DNA of 64,000 nt from Topomyia yanbarensis. Lineage: Eukaryota; Arthropoda; Insecta; Diptera; Culicidae. The notes beneath the pieces were generated by a model, which was not told the origin of the DNA, searched no databases, and saw only the letters and a program-made list of their open reading frames with translations. Where the stretch lies: contig NC_080672.1 in NCBI RefSeq assembly GCF_030247195.1, positions 312,816,127 through 312,880,126 of the forward strand, in the 5' to 3' direction. The first letter of the stretch is position 1, and every line of letters starts with the position of its first letter. A program made the position numbers and the translations under genes. Below are positions 11,675-23,560 of this stretch, piece after piece.

Positions 11675-12437
11675 TTGACAGTTTCGAAATAATGTGATCG
11701 GGCGGTGAAAATTTATTGGAGCGGTAATTTTACTTTCCTTAACTATTAAAGCTCACAACTCCAAAACGAATCCTCGTATACATGTTATTATACTTGAAAT
11801 ATTTTAAAATATTTATTATATCCTATCCCGCTTAGAGGCTATTTTTCCTTCTACTTTCCAAAATATTGTTATCGTTGTTAATCACATTGAGTTTTGGTGT
11901 CAACTCAATGCATTCTCAACATAATAGATTTTTAGGAAATATTGAAATGTATGCAATTTTTCAGTGAGCAAGCTTATGTTTATGGACAATCAACCTAATT
12001 AAACTTCGTTTTCCACTCGAAGCTTTGTCCCTAATCCATAATTCGGGACATCTCTTCAAAAAGAGCTCATGATAATTTGACAACTATGGCACCTCGAAGT
12101 TCAGTTACAAGATCCAATTCCCACAATTTTCTAAGTCTTCGTGATGCCTAAAACAGTAGATTCTCAATGTAGGAATCAGACAACATACTTCCAAAATTAT
12201 TATTGTACAATATGTAATTAAATTCGTGTCAGTATTAATTTTTTTTCAATCCAATTAATTTTGTTTGGGGGGGGGGGGAGGGTTAACCCCCAACCGCCCC
12301 CCCCATCCTCCTGGCTACCCCACTGCTTTCACTGTTCACCCTCTGAGATTGATAGTTGTCATACAAATTGGAAAATGGCTTTTTAGATTTATATTATAAA
12401 CATATATCTGACCACTATCATTGATTTAATTCCAGAC

Positions 12438-12443
12438 TTTATT
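12438..12443 (-). promoter_or_regulatory. polyadenylation signal, chitin-binding gene
   Basis: AATAAA on the minus strand about 150 bp after the stop at 12595. It is the first canonical hexamer I see downstream. Assignment is by position. Confidence 0.5.
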
Positions 12444-12594
12444 TTCTCAATCGCTAATAAATTAATTTACTTAAACCTAACACAACGTTAACGTCTATAT
12501 TGACGCGACCGCACGATGGTAGTTGGTTCACAAGATTGCGCCCAGCGAAAGCGAACCTTCCCGCCGTCATGTCATCGCCCTAAAACAGCGTACA

Positions 12595-13872
12595 TTACGT
12601 GGAAATCGCATCCGCTTTAAATAGGAATGTTTTTCTCCGCCGCAACGGCGGCGAAGGGACACCTTTTCGGAGGTCCGCCACTGTCGAGACGATAAACTCA
12701 GGTAGATTGATCATCGACGGCTGACCCGCAAGCCGTTCGGCAAGTGTGGCCGCAAGCAACGGGTGGATTTCGTTAGCCGCTGACTGATCGATCGCTTGCG
12801 GTGTGATGGTAATCGATGGTATCAATTGTGAATCATCTTCCGGTGTCAGCAGCTCCGCAATTGGTTCGTTCGTGGGAGTTTGTACTTGCTCGTTGGGCGA
12901 ACTTTCTACGTTCAACGGTTCATCAACCTTCTGTTCACTTTCTTCACTACTATCTTTATTGAGTTCAATTTTGGCAACGACATTTTCCAAATTCGGTTGT
13001 TGAACGTTTGCATCATTAATTAGCTTTGTTTCCGGCTCTGCTGCATTAATTGTGACATCCGTTGGTGCCAAGGGTTGGACATCAACTGATTCAGACTGAG
13101 CTCCTATCTTGAAACTAGGAACTGTCGTTCCTAGTTCTGCTTCATGGACGTCGTGTACAATGGGCTCAGATTCTTCGATGATTTGGACATTATCATGTAG
13201 TAGAGATTGGGATTCTACTGAGGGGTTATTTACTGGAATAGTAATCCCGGCCACCTGTTGACCGTTGTCTTCTGTAATGATCTCGTTGCTTACTACAGCA
13301 TCATGTGCATTTTCTTGCTCCACCGGCGATGGATTATCATGATTCTCAATTACGTGATCCTCATCATTAACCTCTATCTCCTGAGTACTATCGCTATTTT
13401 CTGAAGCAACTTGATTCACATCGACCGAGGCTAATTGATCAGCTTGATCCACCACTTCCTGTGCTGTATTCTCACTTTCGTTATCTTCAATCGGATCAAA
13501 AGTGTCTGCATTCAACTGGTGGTAGTCAATTTCATTGACAAAATTGTCACTGGTTGGCATTATCACGGATCCAGCGGACTGCTCCTCCTCATCCGCAGCT
13601 GCCACCGGTTTGGGTGACTCTTCTGGTGCAATCAAAATCTGGGAAGGAATTGCAGCTGCCGTGCTAGATTGAAAGGAAAGTTTCCCGGTGTCACTGTTGC
13701 TTTCTTGTCCTTCGTTGGAGGTTCCGTCACCATCCGGAAAGAATTCCGCAGAATCCTCACACGGGAATCCTAGCTGGCCATCGTGCACACAGGTTTGATA
13801 CATTTGGCTGAACACGGTCTTCTCAGCACAAATGAAACTGAAACGGGCTCGGTCCTGGCATCGATGAAAAAT
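12595..13872 (-). CDS. secreted chitin-binding type 2 (CBM14) protein, exon 3
   Basis: Last coding exon of a gene read from exons 27135-27206, 14839-14973 and this one, all joined in phase 0 (24 + 45 + 425 = 494 residues). The exon opens after a cacag acceptor with IFHRCQDRARFSFIC, completing a single CBM14 domain. The six cysteines fall at about residues 53, 68, 74, 84, 97 and 107, within the usual spacing, with conserved aromatic residues between. The rest (about 110-494) is acidic and rich in Glu, Asp, Asn and Ser, without further cysteine pattern, closing with a basic RRRK patch. The family binds chitin in cuticle, tracheal lining or peritrophic matrix; the N-terminal signal peptide makes this protein extracellular. 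One domain plus a long acidic tail argues for cuticle or matrix use over digestion, but that is inference. I did not recognise a specific orthologue. Confidence 0.88.
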   Translation of the reverse strand: MFHRCQDRARFSFICAEKTVFSQMYQTCVHDGQLGFPCEDSAEFFPDGDGTSNEGQESNSDTGKLSFQSSTAAAIPSQILIAPEESPKPVAAADEEEQSAGSVIMPTSDNFVNEIDYHQLNADTFDPIEDNESENTAQEVVDQADQLASVDVNQVASENSDSTQEIEVNDEDHVIENHDNPSPVEQENAHDAVVSNEIITEDNGQQVAGITIPVNNPSVESQSLLHDNVQIIEESEPIVHDVHEAELGTTVPSFKIGAQSESVDVQPLAPTDVTINAAEPETKLINDANVQQPNLENVVAKIELNKDSSEESEQKVDEPLNVESSPNEQVQTPTNEPIAELLTPEDDSQLIPSITITPQAIDQSAANEIHPLLAATLAERLAGQPSMINLPEFIVSTVADLRKGVPSPPLRRRKTFLFKADAIST

Positions 13873-14838
13873 CTGTGAATGGCGTTAAATATAGTGCTAA
13901 AATTAAACCATTTCCACAATGTCGTAAAATACATTAAAAAACAATATGCATTGCTGCTATGGCATGCAAAGAAACTATTCATCATTAATAGAATTGCAAC
14001 ACAAAGCTTATATTTCAACTTCCTAGTTCGAATCAACTAAGTTCCTCGAGTCGAATAAAATTATGAAAACTGTCTTCTTTTCTGTAATCCATGAAATTCA
14101 TAACACAAAGGGTCTAATTCTACATCACTATAAAAAACTCAATTTTTTAATATTTGTTTAAAAAATCTACCCAATGGATAGACTGCCGTTATAAGCATAT
14201 TTGTCCCATGTTCTATGGGATTTTTTATATACATGGGGCAATTATGCGTAGAAGGGCAGTATGCATGGAGCATATTTTTTTCGCCGAGAAAACTAGAATC
14301 CAGAGTTCGAACACTTTTCTCTCGTAATGGAGAAGCTCGGGTCTAGTTAGCGGAACAATTTTTTTCTCAGTTTATACTAGAGATGGCAGAGCTCCGGAAT
14401 ATTGACTGACTCGGGTGAGTTCAAACGAGAAACAAATGTCAAAAAATGCACTACTGCATTCAAGACCATACTTCGGTTGTTTGCTTCGTCACTTATTTAT
14501 TCGGTGTAGCACAGTCATTCATTTATTTTTGGTTCAAATTCAACTTGAGTTAACTTTTTTACAGGTTTTCCAGAGAAAAGAGTGATAATTAGTTAAAATA
14601 GAACGAAAAAAACTTTCTTCATGCTATTTTTGATTTTGAAAATTGCTCGTCTCATCTTAACCGGATAAGATGAACATACGGTTACTACCTACTCGCGTGA
14701 GAGTGATAATTACAATTTCTAGCCCGCTTGCAAGGATCTCTTTTCAATGGAAAAAATACAATCATGTTTCGTAGCTTTTGAACATTAACGAAAAATCGGA
14801 AAAGCTAAATACAAGTACCTGAAATACTCACAACTAAC
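13873..14838 (-). other. intron 2 of the chitin-binding gene
   Basis: 966 bp between donor gttagt (reading away from 14838) and the cacag acceptor at 13873. No element was recognised in it. Confidence 0.75.
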
Positions 14839-14973
14839 CTGACAGTCATTATCAATGTCAACGTAGAATCCGTCGGTTCGATTCGCACATACAAATGAAT
14901 GGTTAATGTCATCACGTATTTCCTCGGCACCGGCTGGCAGCACGTACGCGTATGCTTTCACTGCTTGTCTGCT
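14839..14973 (-). CDS. chitin-binding protein, exon 2
   Basis: 135 bp, 45 codons, starting after a ttccag acceptor and ending CAG before gttagt. It encodes a short linker (AYAYVLPAGAEEIRDDI) and then the first half of the CBM14 domain, SFVCANRTDGFYVDIDNDCQ, with cysteines 1 and 2. The next cysteine lies five residues into exon 3, so the intron splits the domain between C2 and C3. An alternative acceptor 5 bp further in would break the frame and was not used. Confidence 0.87.
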
Positions 14974-15338
14974 CTGGAATGAAATTTAAAAAAAAGAAAA
15001 ATGCAAAAAACACACCAAAATTGGACTGTGAAAAAGTCGTTCAGATAGTTTCCACTGTGGGGCTAGCTGCAAGGGCACTAATTGTTTGTTGTAATATTGA
15101 AAGGGAAACTTTTGAACTCGTCCAAATTGCCACCTGTTATGGGTGTTGCGTGTATACTAAGCATTGATGACCTAACAGCGTACAGTGGATAGATGACTAA
15201 TTTATAGCACTGTTTTAATTGTAATCGAAGTCATTAAATCATATGAGCGACCAAAAATAAAATCGTGAAGAATTCTGATACATTTTCTCCCTATAGTGCA
15301 AACATTTTTGACACAGTTGACTGCTAAATGGCCCCTCC

Positions 15339-18300
15339 TTGCAGCGATCGTATCCTTCAATGGCTAAGTCATCAAACGAGGTCACTGATTCGATCACTGT
15401 CCTACAGTGGAATTGCAGAAGTATCCTCCCGAAAATCGATTCCTTCAAATTTTTACTAAACAGGTTCAAATGTGATGTTTTCGCATTATGTGAAACTTGG
15501 TTAACTTCCGATATAAATCTCAACTTCCACGACTTTAATATAATCCGTCTGGATCGAGAAAACCATTATGGAGGAGTACTTTTGGGGATCAAAAAGTGCT
15601 ATTCTTTCAACCGAATTAACCTCCCTTCGACACCAGGCATTGAAATTGTCGCTTGTCAAGTTCTAATCAAAGGTAAAGACCTTTGCATTGCATCCATCTA
15701 CATTCCGTCTAGAGCCTCGGTAGGGCACCGAGGCTCTAGGAGGAATGTAATATCACGGAATCCTTACCGGCACCGCGGCTAGTTCTGGGAGACTTTAACT
15801 CGCACGGTACGGTATGGGGCTGTCTTCATGATGATAATAGATCAACATTAATCCAAGATCTTTGCGACAATTTTAACATGACCATCTTAAACACGGGAGA
15901 AATGACGCGGATTACCATATCATCAGCACGCGCAAGCGCGTTGGATTTGTCGCTATGCTCGACATCGCTACAGTTAGATTGCATGTGGAAGGTGATCCCT
16001 GATCCCCACGGTAGCGATCATTTGCCTATCGTGATTTCAATTGCTAACGGTTCAAGACCATCGGAAACAATCAATGTCTCGTATGACCTCACACGGAACA
16101 TTGATTGGAAGAGTTACGCGACCGCGATATCCGTTAAAATCGAATCCACTCAAGAACTTCCTCCGGAGGAAGAGTACAGGTTTTTGGCTGGCTTGATTCT
16201 CGACAGTGCGAATCAAGCTCAGACTAAACCAGTACCCAGCGCGAATACCCATGGACGGTCTCCCACCCTGTGGTGGGATAAAGAGTGCTCAGAGCTGTAC
16301 GCGGAAAAATCCACTGCATATAAGGCCTTCCGGGAAGACGGGTTACCCGCTAGCTATCAACAGTACGCGTCGTTAGAAAGGCGAATGAAGAGTCTAATGA
16401 AAGCCAAAAAACGCAGTTATTGGCGCCGGTTCGTCGACCGGTTAACGAGAGAAACAGCGATGAGCACTCTTTGGGGTACGGCTCGACGTATGCGTAACCG
16501 AAACAGTACCAACGAGAACGTGGAATATTCAAACCGTTGGATATTCGCTTTTGCCAAGAAGATCTGTCCGGACTCTGTCCCGGTACAGAAAACGTACCAC
16601 GCCGCGTCTCCTCACGATACCGCGAACGAAACACCGTTTTCGATAGTGGAGTTCTCACTTGCTCTCTTGTCATGCAACAATAACGCCCCAGGGTTAGGCA
16701 GAATCAAAATAAACTTGTTGAAAAATCTGCCTGACACTGCAAAAAGGCGCTTGTTGAACTTATTTAACAAGTTTCTTGAGGGTAACATTGTCCCTCATGA
16801 CTGGAGGCAAGTGAAGGTAATCGCCATCCAAAAACCAGAAAAACCAGCCTCCGACCACAACTCGTATCGACCGATCGCAATGCTGTCCTGTATTCGGAAG
16901 TTGTTCGAGAAAATGATCTTATTTCGCCTCGACAATTGGGTTGAAGCAAATGGCTTACTGTCAGATACACAATTTGGCTTCCGCAAAGGCAAAGGGACGA
17001 ACCATTGCCTTGCGTTGCTTTCTATAGAAATCCAAATGGTCTATGCTAACAAAGAGCAGATGGCATCAGTCTTCTTGGATATTAAGGGGGCTTTTGACTC
17101 AGTTTCTATCAACATTCTGACAGAAAAGCTGCACCAGCATGGTCTTACATCAATTTTAACTAACTTTTTGCTAAACCTGTTGTCTGAAAAGCACATGCAC
17201 TTTTCGCATGGCGATTTAACAACATCGCGATTTAGCTACATGGGTCTTCCCCAGGGTTCATGTCTAAGTCCCCTACTCTACGATATTTACGTGAATGACA
17301 TTGACGATTGTCTTGCCAATTCATGCACGTTAAAGCAACTTGCAGACGACGGGGTGGTCTCTGTTACAGGGCCCAAAGCTGCCGACTTGCAAGGACCATT
17401 ACAAGATACCTTGGACAATTTGTCTGCTTAGGCTCTTCAGCTGGGTATCGAGTTCTCCACGGAGAAAACTGAGTTGGTTGTTTTTTCTAGGAAGCGTGAG
17501 CCGGCGCAACTCCAGCTTCTATTAATGGGTGTAACGATCAATCAGGTCTTCACATTTAAATATCTCGGGGTCTGGTTCGACTCTAAAGGTACCTGGGGAT
17601 GTCACATTAGGTATCTGAAACAGAAATGCCAACAAAGGATCAATTTTCTCCGGACAATAACTGGAACATGGTGGGGTGCCCACCCAAGAGACCTGATCAG
17701 GTTATACCAAACAACGATATTGTCGGTGATGGAGTACAGGTGTTTCTGTTTCCGCTCCGCTGCGAACATACAATTCATCAAACTGGAGAGAATTCTGTAT
17801 CGTTGCTTGCGCATTGCATTGGGTTGCATGCACTCGACCCATACGATAAGTCTCGAAGTGCTGGAGGGCGTTCTTCCGATAAAAAATCGATTTTGGGAAC
17901 TCTCATATCGATTGCTCATCCGATGTGACATTCTGAACCCATTGGTGATTGAAAACTTCGAGAGGCTCGTCGAGCTTAATTCTCAAACCCGATTTATGGC
18001 CTTGTACTTCGACTACATGGCACAGAACATTAATCCTTCTTCATATACTCCCAACCGTGTTCATTTCCTAGATACTTCTGATTCTACTGTATTCTTCGAC
18101 ACATCCATGAAGGAAGAGATTCGTGGAATCCCGGACCATATACGCCCGCAAGTGATCCCCAATATATTTTATAATAAATTCCGAGAAGTCGACTGTGACA
18201 AAATGTTCTACACTGACGGATCAAATCTCGATGGGTCTACTGGCTTCGGTATCTTCAACAATACTCTCACCGCTTCATTCAAGCTCAATGATCCCGCTTC

Positions 18301-19882
18301 AGTTTACATCGCAGAGTTAGCTGCAATTCAATACACCCTTGGGATCATCGACACTCTGCCCACAGATCACTACTTCATCATTTCGGACAGCCTCAGCTCT
18401 ATCGCGGCTCTTCGTGCGGTGAAGCCTAAAAAGCAATTCCCGTATTTTCTGGGGAAGATACGGGAGTCCTTGTGTACGTTATCTGAAAAATCTTATCAAA
18501 TTACCTTTGTTTGGGTCCCCTCTCATTGCTCTATCACGGGCAATGAAAAGGCCGACTCATTAGCAAAGGTGGGCGCATTAAATGGTGACATATACGAAAG
18601 ACCAATCTGCTTCAACGAATTTTTTAGTATTTGTCATCAGAGGACACTCAACAGTTGGCAAACCTCGTGGAGCAATGGTGAACTTGGACGATGGCTACGT
18701 TCCATTATCCCAAAGGTATCAACGAAGCCTTGGTTTAGGGGGATGGATGTGGGTTGGGATTTTATTCGTGTAATGTCCCGACTTATGTCCAACCACTACA
18801 CCTTAGATGCGCATTTGCGGCGTTTTGGGCTTGTGGAGAGTAGTCTGTGCGCTTGTGACGAGGGCTATCGCGACATCGAGCACGTTGTCTGGGTATGCGC
18901 TGGGTATTTGGACGCCAGGTCTCAGTTAAAGGATTCCCTTCCGGCCCGAGGTAGACCACCCAATGTCCCAGTCCGAGATATGCTGGCAAATCGTGATTTA
19001 CCCTATATGTCCCTTATTTATACTTTCATAAAAACGATAAATATCCCAATTTAGCCCCTCTCTTTTTATTTCTCGTTTTTAGAAGCTTCCTCCTGCCGTG
19101 TGGAACCGATCAGCTCCAGACTGCCAATATGTGACCGCCGTCGCCCTTACCACTACGGAAACTGAACCGAGAGCGACTCGAGGTCCGATGACTTTTGAAG
19201 GATTCCCCGCGGGTCCGAAGAATACCATCCGCCAATCCGACCTACTAGACTGAGGCGCTGATTGGTTTCGCTGATCTCCCGTTTGTCCGAAAGTTGCAAG
19301 TTTTGCTCTTCTCTCCCGGTCACCATCTACGCCTTCTCTCCCCTGTCCTTGATACAACTGCTTCTACACCGATTTGGGAAATAAGCACCCCTCTGAATAT
19401 CTTGGCCATGCATAAGTCTCCGGTAAAAAAGTTTAAATTTGTATTCCGTATTCCTAGTTTTAAGATAGTTGTAATTTTACCTCTTTTTTTTAAAATTAAT
19501 GTCCCCCATCTTGTCAATAGAATTGTATCCCTAGTTTTAAAACATCTGTGAAATTTTTCATAAATATTTGTTCCTCCTTTTGTGTACCAAACTATATTGT
19601 TAGTTTTAAGATAACTGTAAATATTTCCTAAAAAACTATTATTATTGAATTCCTTGTTTTAAAATTTTTCATAAAAAAATCTTTTTCCCGCTCTCTTGTA
19701 TATAGAATCTTATTTCTAGTCTTAAGATAGCTGTAAAATTTTTCTCTTTTAAAAAAAAAATTCAATATTGTAACCTCCTAGTTTTAAAATATCCAAAATG
19801 TAAAAACAAAAGAATTTGGCACCGCCAAGCTAACGCATTTGTGCCTATCAAATAAACGAAATGAATAAAAAAAAATAATAGA
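15339..19882 (+). mobile_element. I-like LINE: endonuclease, RT and RNase H, nearly full ORF2
   Basis: Non-LTR retrotransposon lying antisense in intron 1 of the chitin-binding gene. An apurinic-type EN runs from LQWNCRSI (about 15400) through GDFNSHG and ends GSDHLPIVI (about 16030). RT carries SYRPIAMLSCIRKLFEKMI, FLDIKGAFDSV, GLPQGSCLSPLLYDIYVNDI and LADD in place of the common YADD. RNase H shows FYTDGS, IAELAAIQ, ISDSLSSI and VWVPSHCSITGNEKADSLA, followed by a C-x-C-x8-H-x4-C knuckle near 18850. Two lesions disable it: a hairpin with frameshift in EN (15701-15747) and a single in-frame TAG at 17429-17431, where the frame continues unchanged on both sides. ORF1 is missing, so the copy is 5'-truncated. 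The 3' end has an A-rich tail (about 19860-19882). LADD may be normal for this lineage. Clade I is inferred from the RNase H and tail. Confidence 0.9.
15701..15747. repeat. 21-bp inverted repeat breaking the LINE endonuclease
   Basis: The left arm (15701-15721) begins cattcc and ends gcctcggt. The right arm (15727-15747) is its complement with two adjacent mismatches, and the loop is agggc. The EN frame is lost at the right arm. Confidence 0.85.
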
Positions 19883-19884
19883 AT

Positions 19885-20759
19885 TCTGTCTGAGTGTTAA
19901 GCCTATCATTTGAAAATGGTTTGGATAAGATCGGTTAAGCCATTGCTGAGAAACATGAATGAAAATGCCAAGTGCGTCTATCGAGTAAAATCACAATCCT
20001 TTGCTCAAACGTCTATTACTGTTGGAAAATGTTTGTAGATGTCTGGATCCAGTAGCACACCTGTCAGAAACTGTTAAGTTCTGTAAAATACAAACAGGTC
20101 TGCAAATCTGGAATCGCTGCCAACAGGGTACACGGATTCTCACAATTTGCACACTTCATAACTATGGCAATTATAAACCAATTTGGACACTTTTGGAGAT
20201 TTTTTATTTCCACTTTCAACATCCGTGAAAATAAACAAAATTAATGCATCTGGTTCCCAGTTACTCGGATTTCCGGAGGGATGTTCCAGTACTGGTATAC
20301 AATTTGTAAATTTTTATAAAAACCTTGTAATATTGATATAAAATACATGGATTTGTTTCATTAGTAGTATTTGTTTCTTATCGTTAAAGTATAATATGAT
20401 GATTTGAAGTCGGAACGCTCACTCATGGCCCCACAAGAACCTGCTTCGGAATGCCGGATTTATAATAGCATTTACCCTACAAAACAATAATAAAACAATA
20501 TACTTTATGGTTATTACTGTTTCAACATTGTGCGATGCAGAGTTCTTGTAAAAGATTTACAAAAAAACTTTAGGTAACAATAAATTTCATTCATGTCCAG
20601 CGATAAAATGATACAGTAAATTCACATTAAAAATTTCCTATTTCTGAGAAAAAATGCATGGAAAAACATCGATTTTATTAATGTGTGTTACTTAATCACC
20701 TCCGTTTTACATTTCTTGGAAAATAAATTATAGAATTCGCTCAAACTTTCGAGATTTTT
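19885..20759. other. intron 1, nothing recognised
   Basis: AT-rich spacer between the LINE tail and the next repeat. Confidence 0.4.
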
Positions 20760-20990
20760 TCCGAGGCCCGGAGGGCCAAGTCTTATATACCAATCGACTC
20801 AGCTCGACGATTTGGGACAGTGTCTGTGTGTATGTAGCAGACAAACTCTCATTCGTGTTTCTCAGCAATGGCTGAACCGATCTTTTCCAAACCAATTTTA
20901 AATGAAAGACCTATCAGCCAGACAGAACGCTATTAATTTATTTTTGATTCTGATATTTAGTTTCCAAGATATGAATGGTTGAAAGTGAAA
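20760..20990 (-). repeat. interspersed repeat (cgacgatttgg / tgtgtgtatgt family)
   Basis: Read in reverse, it shares order and wording with 39185-39450: cacacagac, then a tcgacga..tgggtcg-type block, atggtatat and tggccctccg. No coding capacity or clear ends. Confidence 0.55.
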
Positions 20991-21098
20991 AAATTGTGTT
21001 TTTGCAGTTTTTTTTAAAATTATCTGCCAAAATTGACGACATAGATAAACACTTTATATATTTTTAGAATGCTTATACGAACCTTTAGAACAAGCTAT

Positions 21099-22492
21099 TA
21101 GAGCTTCCATCCCGGGAATTTATTTCCCGGGAATCCCGGGATTTTTGGATTTCCCGGGAAATTGTGTTTTTTCATTCCCGGGATTCGGGAATCCCGGGAA
21201 AAAGATTTTAAATTTATTCCAAAAGACTTAGGTTCTGCGAAGGAAATTCTGCAGGAAATATCTTTATCGGCAAACATTTGGCAAACATTTTTATCGGCAT
21301 CCCAACTGATTTGCAGATCTTTTGACTATATATCTTTGGGCTCGCTGATATGTTGTCATGATTTTTTTTAGGTATATAGTCTCAAAACACTGCTAAAAAT
21401 ATTGATATTTTCATGCAAAAATGGATTAATTTGCCGGCCGTTTTACCGAAGCATTTCCTTACAGAAGCGTTAATGATGCGCACGAGAGATATCCGATGAG
21501 CCGATTGATCAGATTAGATTTCTTTTAATAGTTTATTTTAATAGTTAGATCTTGAATGAAAGATCTTGAATGAATGCAATCAAATTAGTAATTGAAATGG
21601 CGGTAATTTCTTAAAAAACCGATTAGTGTTTGTTTCAAAACTTGGGATGGTTTGTAGTGATATCATGCTTAACGCAAACGCTATTTAAAATATAGAATAT
21701 TTCTAGAACGCCTACAGAAATATTTAATCGGTTCATCGAATGCATATTTCGTCTAATTTGTTATTCCGTAACTGTAATATCTGTAAACTTTTGGATGTAT
21801 CAAAAGAAAGACATAACGCTTTAGCTGTCCAATAACATGCGCATCCAAACTACTTGAATGTCGCTTTCAAGGATGCAGGCAGGATTTTTGAAGGAATAAG
21901 ATCAAGCAATCCAGGTACTCGCCCGTAACAGGAAATCGATGGTAGGCTTCATCCATCGCTGCACAGTTCGTCCATTGTGTGCTTGATTTTGATTCACACT
22001 TAATTCGGAATGATGCTGATCCTACTGTGACGGATATGGATTCCATATATCACAAGCAGCTTAATCTTTTCATTCAAGATTGCTATGCATTAAATTGATC
22101 CATCGTATCAGAACATCGAATTCCAATTTTGGACAGTAACTCCAGCAGCTGCGTTTAGTATATCGTCCCAATCGTATCCGTGATTACAAAAATTTAGGTT
22201 ATACATACAGCCAAGAAAAGAAGTTGATGTTGCGTAAACTTATTGACGAGTTATCAAATGATTGAATGATGTGTAGGACACCAAATCGCCTTTTTCTGAA
22301 AACTGCTTTTAGGACAGATATACATGCAATCAAACGGGTTTGAAAACTTTTCAATTTATTCTTTTTTTTAAGAAAATCATTCACCTTTTTATTTTTCTTC
22401 TGTATTCCCGGGATCTCGGGATTTCCCGGGAAATTTATTATTTATTTCCCGAGTCCCGGGTAGCTGAAAACCGTCGAGAAATGGAAGCTCTA
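21099..22492. mobile_element. hAT-like element with perfect 8-bp TSD and cccggga repeats
   Basis: TIRs tagagcttccat / atggaagctcta are exact over 12 bp. The flanking caagctat (21091-21098 and 22493-22500) is an exact 8-bp TSD. Inside both ends lie clusters of cccgggaa / ttcccggg (about 21110-21200 and 22405-22460), as expected for subterminal transposase-binding motifs. The interior has short broken ORFs; a segment near 21950-22090 might be decayed transposase, but no signature residue is visible. It sits in intron 1 of the chitin-binding gene. Confidence 0.88.
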
Positions 22493-22500
22493 CAAGCTAT

Positions 22501-23140
22501 AGATTGTTGAAATCGGACTAATATCAAAAGAGATATTTGACATTAAATACGGACGAAAATTTTTTATCATTTCCCATAGCCAGAAATAAGACCAAAAACA
22601 TTCAATGTATTATTAACGCCAAAACGGCTAATTTTAGGTCAAAAGCATTTTCGGAAAATTTAATGGAGGCAATATGCCCTTTCCTTCGGTATTGTGCTTT
22701 TGCTCTACGAGTGAGATATTTTCATAAATTTGCTTGGAAGTGATTGTATTCAAATGATGCCTTCAACAAATTTGTAGCTTTTACTTTTGCGAATAACTTT
22801 ACTGAAGACATGAAATATCTATTTTAAATACTTTAATAGTTATGGTTTGTTGTTTGTAGATTACCTTTTGTCGCCTATTTATTGTTCAACATAGTAATAA
22901 TCCATTTAAATAAGCCAAATATTATTTCGATAAGACGAATTTTCTCTTTCATTTTTCCATCTACTACCGCTAGAAATAACCACCGAACAATTCCAAGTTG
23001 TCTGGATGGAACTTGATCACTTATCAGTGCAAATATTTGCATTTGCGTGAACCTTCTGACTGCAAATTTTCTAACTTATAACCATCGAATCGATCTGGAA
23101 CATATCTTGGAAAATAAGAAGCGAAATAAATAACTACAAG
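22501..23140. other. intron 1, nothing recognised
   Basis: AT-rich, no motif. Confidence 0.4.
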
Positions 23141-23146
23141 CAACAA

Positions 23147-23560
23147 CGTAGCCAAGAGGAGGCTTTGGGGTTTAACACCATACCCCTCCCATCCAAAAAA
23201 ATTATTGGATCGAAGTTAAAAAATTATTGATGCTGACTGATTTAATTCAATATTACAATAAGAATTATCCGTACATTGATAGCCTGTTGTTGTAAACATC
23301 ATGAGGACTTTTGAAAAATTGTTGGAATAGGATCCTGATATGTAGCTGATCTATTGGTCTTGATTTCACAGTTGTCTAATAACATCAATATCAAAAACCT
23401 GCCTGAAAACATTCCAATAGAAAATTCCACAGTTCTGAAATCAATCATAATCTTCAGATTTCCTTTCATATTGAGCTCGCTTTTGAAGAGATGTACTGTA
23501 ATAAGGGTCTTTATTTAATAGGAAGCGAAGTTGGAATGTCTATGAAACATAGAACTGCTC
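23147..23560 (-). mobile_element. fragment of the hAT-like A/B family
   Basis: In reverse complement, the acatctcttcaaaa block, an aattatt tract and a closing ggggtatggtgttaaacccc..ggctacgttg tip match the right end of copies A and B. Diverged and left-truncated; no TSD seen. Confidence 0.55.

Larger units (their letters stand above)
10926..12325. mobile_element. hAT-like family, copy B, left-truncated
   Basis: Colinear with copy A from its position 7985 to the right end, through gatatttaagaaatttt, ttctaggaggattaacc, aagatactaaacat and acatctcttcaaaaa. It ends ctggctaccccactg, preceded by a g-rich / aaccccc block like A. The left tip is lost at the single-arm repeat. It carries its own MITE at 11473-11674. 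Confidence 0.8.

Noticed and set aside
16052..16970. Several 65-107 codon minus ORFs inside the 15-19 kb LINE
   Set aside because: Antisense shadows of the endonuclease and RT frame.
21162..22384. hAT transposase inside the 21-kb element
   Set aside because: Short ORFs only; no zinc-finger, DDE or C-terminal dimerisation motif could be read.
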